10,480 bases of DNA, taken from assembly GCA_041746415.1 (NCBI GenBank), contig JBGTHB010000007.1, forward strand, positions 1 to 10,480, written 5' to 3'. The stretch comes from JBGTHB01 sp041746415. GTDB taxonomy: Bacteria > Pseudomonadota > Gammaproteobacteria > Coxiellales > Coxiellaceae. Within the stretch, counting starts at the first letter, position 1. The number at the start of each line of letters is the position of its first letter. The translations under genes were made by a program, and so were the position numbers. Positions 1 through 6,915 of this stretch are shown in pieces. The notes below the pieces were generated by a model. That model saw only the letters and a program-made list of their open reading frames with translations, did no database searches and had not been told where the DNA came from.

Positions 1-1
1 A

Positions 2-1498
2 TTAGGTTCACAACCAGAGTTAGGAATTACGTGCGCATTAATACCGGTTGATACAAAAGGTGTGGTAACAGGACGGCGTCATTTTCCATTAACCAGCGCG
101 TTTCCCAATGGTCCAACACAAGGGCACGATGTTGTTATTCCATTAGATTGGATTATTGGTGGCAGCAAAATGGCGGGTCAGGGGTGGCGTATGCTAATGG
201 AGTGCTTAGCAGCAGGCCGCGGCATTTCATTGCCGTCAATGGTTTCAGGCGGCGTGACAAAAGCGGTGTATGCAACGGGAGCCTATGCGCGTATACGTCG
301 CCAATTTAATACTTATGTTGGAAATTTTGGTGGCGTGCAAGAAGCGCTAACAAAAATTTTGGGATACAGCTATATGGGCGAAGCTTTGCGCTTATTTACT
401 ATTGCGCAAATTGATCAGGGATTAAAACCGGTGGTGGCCTCAGCCATCAGTAAATATCATGCTACTGAACTGTCGCGCAAAATAAACAATCACGTCATGG
501 ACGTGCATGGTGGTAAAGCGATCTGCATGGGCCCAAATAATTATATAGCACAAAACTATATAGAATCGCCGATCAGCATTACGGTTGAAGGTGCAAATAT
601 TTTAACGCGCTCGTTGATTATTTTTGGCCAAGGAGCGATGCGTTGTCATCCCTATGTATTTAAAGAAATAGCAGCGGCTCAGAATAATGATGCGAAAGCC
701 TTTGATAAAGCCTTGTTCGCACACATGGGTTATTTCATCAGTAATAAAGCGCGTACGTTTTTGTTGGCAATGAGTGGTGGACGTTTAGCGCAAGCACCCG
801 CGTCACCATTGAAACGTTATTATCAATTGTTAAGTCGTTATTCTGCCGCATTTGCCTTGGTCGCCGATACCTCCATGCTCGTATTGGGTGGTGCGTTAAA
901 GCGTATGGAGCGTTTATCCGCACGCTTAGGTGATGTGCTGAGTTATCTTTATATGACTTCAGCTGTACTTAAACATTATGAAGTGGAAAAAAATACCGAA
1001 GCTTTGGATGTCGCAGTATGGTGCTGCGATTATTTGTTGTGGCAGATTCAAGCCACATTGGATGAATTAATTTCTAACTTCCCCAATAAATTGGTAGCAG
1101 TTTGGTTGCGCATGATGGTTTTTCCTGTTGGTAAATGTCGCCGTAAACCAAAAGATGCTCACAGCAAACGCTTGGCAAAATTAATACTTACGCCTTCACA
1201 AGTGCGAGAACGCATTTCACAACACGTGTATGTTAGTAACAGTGGGACCAATCCACTGTGTCACTTACAGGAAGCATTTTTGCGCGCGATTGAAGTTGAA
1301 CCACTATTAAAAAAATTAGCCCAAGCGCGTAAACAGGGATTGCTTAAAGGATTGTCTTTAGCCGAACGCATTGATTATGCTGTGCGTGCAAAAATTTTAT
1401 CAGAGGTGGAAGCACAACAGTTGCGGCAAGCGGATGAAATTAAAATGCAGATCATTAATGTGGATGATTTTAGTAACGATGAATTAAATAGGCGCTAA
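2..1498 (+). CDS. fadE: Acyl-CoA dehydrogenase FadE, 3' part (5' end outside window)
   Basis: This is the C-terminal part (about 498 codons) of the long FadE-type acyl-CoA dehydrogenase, which oxidises acyl-CoA to trans-2-enoyl-CoA using FAD in the first step of beta-oxidation. The reading frame is open from base 2, so the true start lies upstream; the GTG at 62 is internal, because the codons before it already encode FadE-like sequence (LGITCALIP). Recognisable stretches are GRRHFPL, FPNGPTQG, PLDWIIGG, GRGISLP, the GPNNY segment, and TVEGANILTR followed by IFGQGAMRCHP. As I recall the E. coli enzyme, the Glu of TVEGAN is the general base. The roughly 250 residues after that form the extra C-terminal region (DUF1974 type) found in the ~800-residue gammaproteobacterial FadE and not in ordinary ~390-residue acyl-CoA dehydrogenases. 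fadD follows 100 bases downstream on the same strand, which fits a shared role. Regulation is not visible, since the promoter is outside the window. Confidence 0.95.
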   Translation, partial: LGSQPELGITCALIPVDTKGVVTGRRHFPLTSAFPNGPTQGHDVVIPLDWIIGGSKMAGQGWRMLMECLAAGRGISLPSMVSGGVTKAVYATGAYARIRRQFNTYVGNFGGVQEALTKILGYSYMGEALRLFTIAQIDQGLKPVVASAISKYHATELSRKINNHVMDVHGGKAICMGPNNYIAQNYIESPISITVEGANILTRSLIIFGQGAMRCHPYVFKEIAAAQNNDAKAFDKALFAHMGYFISNKARTFLLAMSGGRLAQAPASPLKRYYQLLSRYSAAFALVADTSMLVLGGALKRMERLSARLGDVLSYLYMTSAVLKHYEVEKNTEALDVAVWCCDYLLWQIQATLDELISNFPNKLVAVWLRMMVFPVGKCRRKPKDAHSKRLAKLILTPSQVRERISQHVYVSNSGTNPLCHLQEAFLRAIEVEPLLKKLAQARKQGLLKGLSLAERIDYAVRAKILSEVEAQQLRQADEIKMQIINVDDFSNDELNRR

Positions 1499-1538
1499 GA
1501 AGATAATCTGCAACTGAGTCGTTATCGCCAATTTTCAT

Positions 1539-1560
1539 CCCTAAGCTGGGGAGTTAAGGG
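1539..1560. other. Imperfect hairpin between fadE and fadD
   Basis: In the 100-base gap between fadE and fadD, CCCTAAGCT (1539-1547) can pair with AGTTAAGGG (1552-1560) around a GGGG loop, with one A-A mismatch and one G-T pair. No T-run follows on either strand, so it is not a convincing intrinsic terminator. It could be an mRNA processing or stability element, or chance. I see no convincing sigma70 promoter or FadR-type operator in this gap. Confidence 0.25.
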
Positions 1561-1598
1561 AAATTACGACCGTAGATATTGAACGATAGGAAAACAAC

Positions 1599-3263
1599 AT
1601 GGAAAAAATCTGGCTTGACAGTTATCCTTCTGGTATTCCAGCCACTGTACATTGCGATAACTTTTCATCTTTAATTGATTTTTACGATCATCAAACTGAA
1701 AAATTTGCTAATAAAGTTAGCTGTGAAAATTTTGGCAAGCAGTTAACTTATAAAGAGTTGCAACAGCGCAGTTGCTTAATAGCTGCTTACTTGCAAAAAA
1801 AATTAGGATTAAAAAAAGGTGAGCGTGTGGCACTGATGTTGCCGAATATGCTGCAATTCCCAGTGGCTATGCTAGGTATCTTGCGCGCTGGCTTGGTGGT
1901 GGTGAATGTAAATCCACTTTATACAGCACGTGAGCTGGAACATCAGCTCATGGATGCAGGCGTTAAAGCGATAGTTGTGTTGGAAAATTTTGCGGCTGAA
2001 TTGCAAAAGGCGTTGCCCAAAACCGTAGTTGAACATGTAATCATTACTACAATGGGTGATGAGTTGGGTTGGCGTGGTGGTGTGATGAATTTTGTGGTAA
2101 GGCGCGTAAAAAAAATGGTGCCAAAGTGGTCTATTGAACAAGCTATATTTTACAAAGACGTTTTAAAAGAGTCAGCTGCTTTGCAGTTTGATGTCGTGGC
2201 AATGCAGCCAAATGATACGGCATTTTTGCAATACACCGGTGGCACTACTGGTTTATCTAAAGGTGCTGAGTTAACCCATCGTAATATGTTAGCTAATGTG
2301 CACCAATGTTTAGCGTGGGTGAAGGCCATGCTAGCTCCGGGTGAAGATACGGTATTAACAGCATTGCCGCTTTATCATATATTTTCGCTTACTGTTTGCT
2401 GCTTTTGTTTTATGGCGGTGGGTTCAAAATGTTTGTTGATCACCAATCCACGCGATCTCAAAATGTTTCTGCGTATTTTACTTCGTCATCCGGTAAATGT
2501 GTTTGTCGGTGTAAACACTTTATTTAATGCGTTATTGAACCAAAAAAAATTTCTTGATGTGGATTTTTCTGGTTTGAAAATTGTTATTGCGGGCGGTATG
2601 GCTTTGCAAAAAACTGTGGCTGAGAAATGGCAACAAATTACGGGTATTAATATCACAGAAGGCTATGGTTTAACTGAGGCGTCACCCGTGGTTACGATTA
2701 ACCCTTTAACCGAAAAATATTATAACGGTGCTGCAGGTTTGCCTATTCCAGCAACAGAAGTGTGTATTCGCGATGAAGAAAATAATGAAGTAGAGCTGGG
2801 TAAAGCGGGTGAATTGTGTGTGCGTGGCCCGCAAGTGATGAAAGGTTATTGGCGACAACCTCAAGAAACGGCAAAAGTAATTGATCAAGAGGGTTGGTTA
2901 AAAACGGGCGATATGGCGCGAATGGATGAACGTGGCTTCGTTTATATCGTCGATCGTAAAAAAGATATGATTGTGGTGTCAGGTTTTAATGTTTATCCCA
3001 ATGAAATAGAAGATGTGATAGCAGCGCACCCATTGGTAACCGAAGTGGCAGTAGTCGGTGTGCCCTGTGAACGCACCGGTGAAGCGGTGAAAGCAGTTAT
3101 TGTGGCTAAAAACGACACCTTAACAGTCGATGCGTTGCGCCAATACTGCAAAGAGCAGCTAACGGCTTACAAGGTGCCAAAAATCATTGAGTTTCGTGCC
3201 GAGCTACCTAAATCCGCAGTCGGTAAAGTATTGCGACGTGAGCTGCGTGATGAAGCTAAATAG
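1599..3263 (+). CDS. fadD: Long-chain fatty acid--CoA ligase FadD
   Basis: 554 residues, the usual length for bacterial FadD. It activates free long-chain fatty acids with ATP and CoA via an acyl-AMP intermediate, at the inner face of the cytoplasmic membrane, and supplies beta-oxidation. Adenylate-forming family motifs are in place: the P-loop YTGGTTGLSKG at residues 212-222, EGYGLTEASP in the middle, WLKTGD at 433-438, the fatty-acyl-CoA synthetase signature DRKKDMIVVSGFNVYPNEIE at 452-471, and the C-terminal catalytic Lys in AVGKVLRREL (K543). The ATG at 1599 has AGGA at 1588-1591, seven bases upstream, which supports this start. It lies downstream of fadE in the same direction and 38 bases before a small secreted-protein gene. 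The fatty-acid signature and the neighbouring fadE argue against an acetyl- or aryl-CoA ligase. Confidence 0.96.
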   Translation: MEKIWLDSYPSGIPATVHCDNFSSLIDFYDHQTEKFANKVSCENFGKQLTYKELQQRSCLIAAYLQKKLGLKKGERVALMLPNMLQFPVAMLGILRAGLVVVNVNPLYTARELEHQLMDAGVKAIVVLENFAAELQKALPKTVVEHVIITTMGDELGWRGGVMNFVVRRVKKMVPKWSIEQAIFYKDVLKESAALQFDVVAMQPNDTAFLQYTGGTTGLSKGAELTHRNMLANVHQCLAWVKAMLAPGEDTVLTALPLYHIFSLTVCCFCFMAVGSKCLLITNPRDLKMFLRILLRHPVNVFVGVNTLFNALLNQKKFLDVDFSGLKIVIAGGMALQKTVAEKWQQITGINITEGYGLTEASPVVTINPLTEKYYNGAAGLPIPATEVCIRDEENNEVELGKAGELCVRGPQVMKGYWRQPQETAKVIDQEGWLKTGDMARMDERGFVYIVDRKKDMIVVSGFNVYPNEIEDVIAAHPLVTEVAVVGVPCERTGEAVKAVIVAKNDTLTVDALRQYCKEQLTAYKVPKIIEFRAELPKSAVGKVLRRELRDEAK

Positions 3264-3290
3264 GATATGCTGCTTATGTAGATTTGCATG

Positions 3291-3296
3291 AGGAGG
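3291..3296 (+). promoter_or_regulatory. Consensus Shine-Dalgarno AGGAGG that sets the start of the small secreted-protein gene
   Basis: A perfect AGGAGG lies five bases before ATG 3302. It decides the start: the longer frame from TTG 3284 would translate through this site, would lack its own Shine-Dalgarno sequence, and would put six extra, partly acidic residues in front of the signal peptide. It is the strongest ribosome binding site in the window. Confidence 0.8.
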
Positions 3297-3301
3297 GCAG
3301 T

Positions 3302-3712
3302 ATGTCGAAAATAATAATAGGTTTTGCGGCTATGGCATTTTGCACTGGAGCATTGGCTCTGGATTGTGGGCCGACGCCATTAGTGATGACGTTAACCAAT
3401 CAATCTTCTAATCAGTCAGAACTGAACGCAAACTACGTGCATAGTGATGTTTGTTTAAGCATGGGGCGCACAACTATTGCTCCAAATGAGAATGGCCAAT
3501 TTGCCGTGGCTTATAATGGGGTTTACCAACTGAATAATGCATTTCAATATAACGTAAATTACGTTTGTCAGTCTGATCAAACGAAACAATGCCAATTCCA
3601 TGTAGTAAATGCTTATGACTCGAAGCAAGCCCATTATGTTTTATCAATAACGGCTCAAGGTGTTTGTAAACAAACCTCACCAAATAATTATGCTATTGAT
3701 TGTAAAAGTTAG
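3302..3712 (+). CDS. Small secreted six-cysteine protein, function unknown
   Basis: 136 residues; I do not recognise the family. The N-terminus is a clear Sec signal peptide: Lys at position 3, a hydrophobic run to about residue 18, and an ALA signal-peptidase I site, predicted cut after A19. The mature protein would be about 117 residues with six cysteines (22, 51, 89, 97, 122, 134), enough for three disulfides, and is rich in Asn, Gln, Ser and Tyr. There is no lipobox (the residues before C14 are M-A-F), so it should be soluble in the periplasm or outside the cell. Small beta-rich periplasmic proteins look like this, but no function can be assigned. The gene lies 38 bases behind fadD and could be co-transcribed with it, though its strong ribosome binding site suggests high translation in its own right. 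It ends three bases before the stop codon of the convergent synthetase gene. Confidence 0.8.
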   Translation: MSKIIIGFAAMAFCTGALALDCGPTPLVMTLTNQSSNQSELNANYVHSDVCLSMGRTTIAPNENGQFAVAYNGVYQLNNAFQYNVNYVCQSDQTKQCQFHVVNAYDSKQAHYVLSITAQGVCKQTSPNNYAIDCKS

Positions 3713-3715
3713 TCA

Positions 3716-5620
3716 TTAAGTTAAGTTCAAAGTTTCAAAAAACGCCAAACACTCTGGGTTCGCCAGAGTGTGTTGGTTATTAATCGTTTCGCCGTGCAAT
3801 ATTTTTTTAATTGTCAGCTCGGATACTTTACCGCTAATGGTGCGAGGCAAATCCGGCGCGGCAATAATTTTAGCTGGTACGTGAAAGGGGGAGGTGTTGT
3901 CGCGTATTTGCTGTTTAATTTTTTTAATGAGTGCTGTATCCAGTTTACTGTTTGGTTTCAGTACCACAAATAAAATAATTGTTTCACCTGCTTCAATTGT
4001 GGTTTTGCCGACAGCAGCAGCGTCAATTACTTCTGCAATTTTATCCACTTGATTGTAAATCTCAGCGGTGCCGACTCTAACGCCACCGGGGTTCAGTGTC
4101 GCATCTGAACGGCCATAAATAATCATTCCTTGATGATGGGTGATTTGTGCGTAGTCGCCGTGAGCCCATACATTTGGGAAAGTATTAAAATAAGCATGAT
4201 GGTATTTTGCGCCATCGGGATCATGCCAAAAATACAGCGGCATAGATGGAAAGCTAGCCGTACAAACTAATTCTCCTTTTTTTTCAACGATGGCTTTGCC
4301 GTTAGCATCAAAAATTTCAACTGGCATCCCTAGACCAATACATTGTAATTCGCCGCGATAAACGGGTAGTAATGGATTACCTAACGCAAAACACGACACA
4401 ATGTCGCTGCCACCTGAGATAGAGGAAAGTTGCACATCGTGTTTAACGTCACGATAAATATAATCAAATGACGTGGGTAATAATGGTGAGCCGGTAGTTA
4501 AAATTGTTTTTAAACAACGTAGAGAATGGGTTTTGATGGGTTTGCATTGTTCCTTTTGCAGTGCTTCAAAATATTTAGCGCCAATGCCAAACACAGTTAT
4601 ACCGAGATCATCAATTAAATTCAGTAAGCTATTAGCTTGAGGGTAAAAAGGTGCGCCTTCAAATAACACAATAGTGCAACCTGTGAATAAGCCGGATACT
4701 AACCAATTCCACATCATCCAGCCACAGGTGGTATTAAAAAAGAAAATATCTTTTTGAGTGAGGTTGGTATGCAGAATTAATTCTTTGGTGTGTTGAATGA
4801 GGGTGTTACCTGCACCATGCACCATACATTTTGGTTTGCCAGTGGTGCCTGACGAATACAAAATATAAAGTGGGTGATTGAAGGGCAGTGGTAAAAATTC
4901 GATGGCGTGAGTGGTTTTTTCAAATGGCAATGATTGCTGCGGTTCAACAAAAATGGTTTCCACTAAACTGGGTATGGCTTTACTAATACGCGTTATTTTT
5001 TCACGATGGCAAAACCATTTGCCTTTGTAACTGTGCTGCGTAATGGCAAATAATACTTTTGGTTCGATTTGGCCAAAGCGATCAATGACCGCTTGCTCAC
5101 CAAAATCGGGTGAGCAAGAACTCCAGATGGCGCCGAGACTCGTTGCGGCGAGCATCGCGATGATGGTTTCCGGGCAATTAGGCATAAAGCCGACAACACG
5201 ATCACCACTTTTAATGCCTATTTTTTTTAAATAGTGCTGAGCGTCGGCCACGCGTTGGCGTAACTCAGCGTAACTTAATTGGCGTTTGGCGCCATTTTCG
5301 TCGACATAAATTATGGCTATTTGTTCTGCGTTACCTTGTAATAAATTTTGGGCAAAGTTCAGGGTAGCGCCGTCAAACCATTTGGCGTTCACTATGGTTT
5401 TCCCAGGTTTGAATGCGTGCGGGGTGGTGGTGATAAAAAGTAAATGGCAAAAATCAGCGACAGCTTGCCAAAAATTATTTTTTTGTTGGATCGACCATTG
5501 ATAAAGATCAGGGTAGTTAACTAAATTGAGTGCGTATTGTTTATTGCAATAATCAATAAAACGTTGCATGTTGCTGTCGTGTTGATGCGGCTCATTAGGT
5601 TGCCACAGTGGTTGGTCCAT
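3716..5620 (-). CDS. Acetoacetate--CoA ligase (acetoacetyl-CoA synthetase)
   Basis: 634 residues, slightly below the ~650 typical of the family. It makes acetoacetyl-CoA from acetoacetate, ATP and CoA in the cytosol, for ketone-body use or polyhydroxybutyrate turnover. The N-terminal region has the acetyl-CoA-synthetase-like segment DGATLNFAQNLL. The P-loop YSSGTTGKPK is at residues 255-264. Segments I associate with this family rather than with acetyl-CoA synthetase are GWMMWNWLVSG, SISGGSDIVSCFALGNP and GRSDATLNPGGVRVGTAEIY. The catalytic Lys is in ISGKVSEL (K598). The start is ATG at 5620 (minus strand) with AAGGA at 5626-5630, five bases upstream. The last codons overlap a terminator-like hairpin. 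The gene is convergent with the secreted-protein gene and lies upstream-to-upstream with tRNA-Val. Propionyl- or acetyl-CoA synthetase is the less likely alternative. Confidence 0.94.
   Translation of the reverse strand: MDQPLWQPNEPHQHDSNMQRFIDYCNKQYALNLVNYPDLYQWSIQQKNNFWQAVADFCHLLFITTTPHAFKPGKTIVNAKWFDGATLNFAQNLLQGNAEQIAIIYVDENGAKRQLSYAELRQRVADAQHYLKKIGIKSGDRVVGFMPNCPETIIAMLAATSLGAIWSSCSPDFGEQAVIDRFGQIEPKVLFAITQHSYKGKWFCHREKITRISKAIPSLVETIFVEPQQSLPFEKTTHAIEFLPLPFNHPLYILYSSGTTGKPKCMVHGAGNTLIQHTKELILHTNLTQKDIFFFNTTCGWMMWNWLVSGLFTGCTIVLFEGAPFYPQANSLLNLIDDLGITVFGIGAKYFEALQKEQCKPIKTHSLRCLKTILTTGSPLLPTSFDYIYRDVKHDVQLSSISGGSDIVSCFALGNPLLPVYRGELQCIGLGMPVEIFDANGKAIVEKKGELVCTASFPSMPLYFWHDPDGAKYHHAYFNTFPNVWAHGDYAQITHHQGMIIYGRSDATLNPGGVRVGTAEIYNQVDKIAEVIDAAAVGKTTIEAGETIILFVVLKPNSKLDTALIKKIKQQIRDNTSPFHVPAKIIAAPDLPRTISGKVSELTIKKILHGETINNQHTLANPECLAFFETLNLT
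3737..3776 (-). terminator. Intrinsic terminator inside the 3' end of the acetoacetyl-CoA synthetase gene
   Basis: ACACTCTGG (3749-3757) pairs perfectly with CCAGAGTGT (3763-3771) around a five-base loop. The stem extends by four more pairs (3745-3748 with 3773-3776) across a single bulged G at 3772. Read on the minus strand, it is followed after two bases by six T (3737-3742). This is a classical intrinsic terminator for the synthetase gene, yet it lies 19 to 61 bases before the end of the coding sequence. On the plus strand the hairpin could also stop readthrough from the secreted-protein gene, although the bases after it are only loosely T-rich. Confidence 0.7.
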
Positions 5621-5836
5621 ATTGTTCCTTGATTAGACCTTGTCGGCGCTTGCCACTTTGCTGGTTGCCTTTATTAAGTGCTGTGTGATTACGAGGTCTT
5701 AAAATTATTTGATAACCAGTTAAAGGAATGTTACATTTTGCCGCTCAATGCGTTTGAGAGCAACCTCAGCGGGTCACTTTGGGCCGGGGGTTTGATAGAA
5801 ATATGAAGATTGTGACAGGATGTCGATTGATATTGT
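5621..5836. other. Divergent intergenic region between the synthetase gene and tRNA-Val
   Basis: These 216 bases must hold the promoters of the minus-strand synthetase gene and of the plus-strand tRNA. I see no ORF. A small inverted repeat CTCAA/TTGAG (5744-5748 and 5754-5758) is present, and the minus strand carries AATAAT as a possible -10 near 5700-5706, but no good -35 partner. For the tRNA, TTGGGC (5779-5784) and TATGAA (5802-5807) are 17 bases apart, a weak match. None is strong enough to call as a promoter. Confidence 0.4.
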
Positions 5837-5913
5837 AGGCGCGTAGCTCAGTTGGTTAGAGCACCACCTTGACATGGTGGGGGTCGTTGGTTCGAGTCCA
5901 ATCGTGCCTACCA
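5837..5913 (+). tRNA. tRNA-Val (GAC anticodon)
   Basis: A complete 77-base cloverleaf. The acceptor arm AGGCGCG (5837-5843) pairs with CGTGCCT (5903-5909), with one G-T wobble. The D arm is GCTC/GAGC with loop AGTTGGTTA. The anticodon stem CCACC/GGTGG holds the loop TTGACAT, giving anticodon GAC at 5871-5873, which reads GUC and GUU valine codons. The T arm is GTTGG/CCAAT with loop TTCGAGT. The discriminator base is A (5910) and the CCA end is encoded (5911-5913). The tRNA stands alone. No clear intrinsic terminator follows it. Its 3' end faces the biosynthetic genes, the usual arrangement when a tRNA has served as an integration site. Confidence 0.97.
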
Positions 5914-6065
5914 AGGTATTCAGTCAGAGATAAATCAAAGTATATTATGTTCATACTAACCACTATTTCTGGGAATTTAATCTTTCCTTAATTGCTTCAA
6001 TTCTGTGGCATTAAAAAGTGTTGAATTAACTACCTTTGCTGAAGAATATGACAGTCGTGGAATTG

Positions 6066-6097
6066 TTGTACAAAGGTGACTTTGTTAAGCTAGCTTA
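6066..6097. promoter_or_regulatory. Cluster of palindromes upstream of the biosynthetic operon (possible operator)
   Basis: Three perfect dyads lie back to back 34 to 65 bases before the first biosynthetic gene: TTGTACAA (6066-6073), ACAAAG-gtga-CTTTGT (6070-6085) and TAAGCTAGCTTA (6086-6097). No T-run follows immediately, so this looks more like a protein-binding or control region than a terminator. TTGTAC at 6066 could also serve as a -35 element, but no good -10 stands at the right distance. The wider region 5914-6130 (217 bases) holds no ORF. Confidence 0.35.
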
Positions 6098-6130
6098 TTT
6101 TAACTGCTTAGTCTTGGGAGAATCTTTGAA

Positions 6131-6907
6131 GTGAAAGATCTTGAAGGGAAAGTGGCCTTTATTACAGGTGCGGGTAGCGGTATAGGCAAGCAGACAGCGC
6201 AGCTTTTTGCGTCAAAAGGCGCGAGTATTATTGTGGCAGAGATTAATGAGATGGAAGGTTTGGCTACTGCCGCACAAATAAATTCCAGTGGTGGCGAAGC
6301 CATCTACCACCAAACAAACGTTGCTGATGATAAGTCAGTTAAAGAGGCCATAGAATTTTCTGAAAGACATTTTGGCAGAATTGATATTATTTTTAACAAC
6401 GCAGGCATTATTCATTCACAAGATAAAGATATTGTATCGCTCGATGTGAAGATTTGGGATTTAACGATGTCAATTAATGCGCGCGGAGTTTTTTTAGGCT
6501 GTAAGTATGGGATTCCCGCTCTAGTGCGATCAGGTGGAGGAGTAATAATTAATTCTTCTTCATTTACCGCATTCTTGGGTTCTGCAAAAGGAAGTACGGC
6601 TTATGCTGCTAGTAAAGGAGCAGTGCTTTCGTTGACTAGAGAGTTGGCGGTAAGGTATGCGAAAAACAATATTCGTGTTAATGCATTATGTCCAGGACCA
6701 ATTTTTACTGAGGCCTTTTCAAATTATTTCAAAGAGGATGCTAAAAAGAAGGCTTATCTGGATCGGATACCGTTAAAGCGGTTTGGCAAACCTGAAGAAG
6801 TGGCTAAAGCTGCTTTATTTTTGGCATCTGATGATTCGAGCTACATTACAGGGAGTGCATTTATGATTGATGGCGGAATTAGTGCGGCCTATTTGACGTC
6901 GGAGTGA
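6131..6907 (+). CDS. Short-chain dehydrogenase/reductase (classical SDR, NAD-type)
   Basis: 258 residues, the normal length for a classical SDR oxidoreductase acting between alcohols and ketones. The cofactor motif TGAGSGIG is at residues 12-19. An acidic residue, E37, ends the second strand (IIVAEIN), which normally favours NAD(H) over NADP(H). NNAG is at 89-92. The catalytic set N116, S144, Y158 and K162 is complete, and the C-terminus has the common ITGSAFMIDGG segment. The start is GTG at 6131 with GGGAG at 6116-6120, ten bases upstream. It is the first gene of the operon and ends eight bases before the adenylation gene's preferred ATG, so it probably acts on the threonine-derived intermediate or the polyketide. 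The substrate cannot be read from the sequence. FabG-like ketoreduction is possible, but the acidic E37 argues for an NAD-linked oxidation. Confidence 0.9.
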   Translation: MKDLEGKVAFITGAGSGIGKQTAQLFASKGASIIVAEINEMEGLATAAQINSSGGEAIYHQTNVADDKSVKEAIEFSERHFGRIDIIFNNAGIIHSQDKDIVSLDVKIWDLTMSINARGVFLGCKYGIPALVRSGGGVIINSSSFTAFLGSAKGSTAYAASKGAVLSLTRELAVRYAKNNIRVNALCPGPIFTEAFSNYFKEDAKKKAYLDRIPLKRFGKPEEVAKAALFLASDDSSYITGSAFMIDGGISAAYLTSE

Positions 6908-6915
6908 AGAGCAAA

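Noticed and set aside
738..923. Minus-strand open frame inside fadE, and similar antisense frames elsewhere
   Set aside because: They lie opposite well-conserved coding sequence, lack ribosome binding sites and resemble no protein family.
1509..1526. AACTGAGTC stretch between fadE and fadD as a FadR-type site
   Set aside because: Agreement with the operator consensus is short and the inverted half is missing.
3284..3301. TTG 3284 as start of the small secreted-protein gene
   Set aside because: It would translate through the consensus AGGAGG and place extra residues ahead of a complete signal peptide starting at ATG 3302.
5711..5721. AACTGGT half-site on the minus strand upstream of the acetoacetyl-CoA synthetase gene, resembling half of a FadR operator
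   Set aside because: Only one half matches; the second arm of the palindrome is absent.
5779..5834. tRNA promoter candidates (TTGGGC/TATGAA, TTGTGA/GATATT)
   Set aside because: Each has only a few consensus matches or poor spacing, so none can be preferred.
6021..6049. TTGAAT with GAATAT at 17 bases as operon promoter
   Set aside because: The -10 matches the consensus at only three of six positions; AT-rich DNA gives such pairs by chance.
5914..6130. Search for an integrase remnant, CRISPR array or insertion sequence behind the tRNA
   Set aside because: No ORF, direct repeat series or transposon-like ends are visible.
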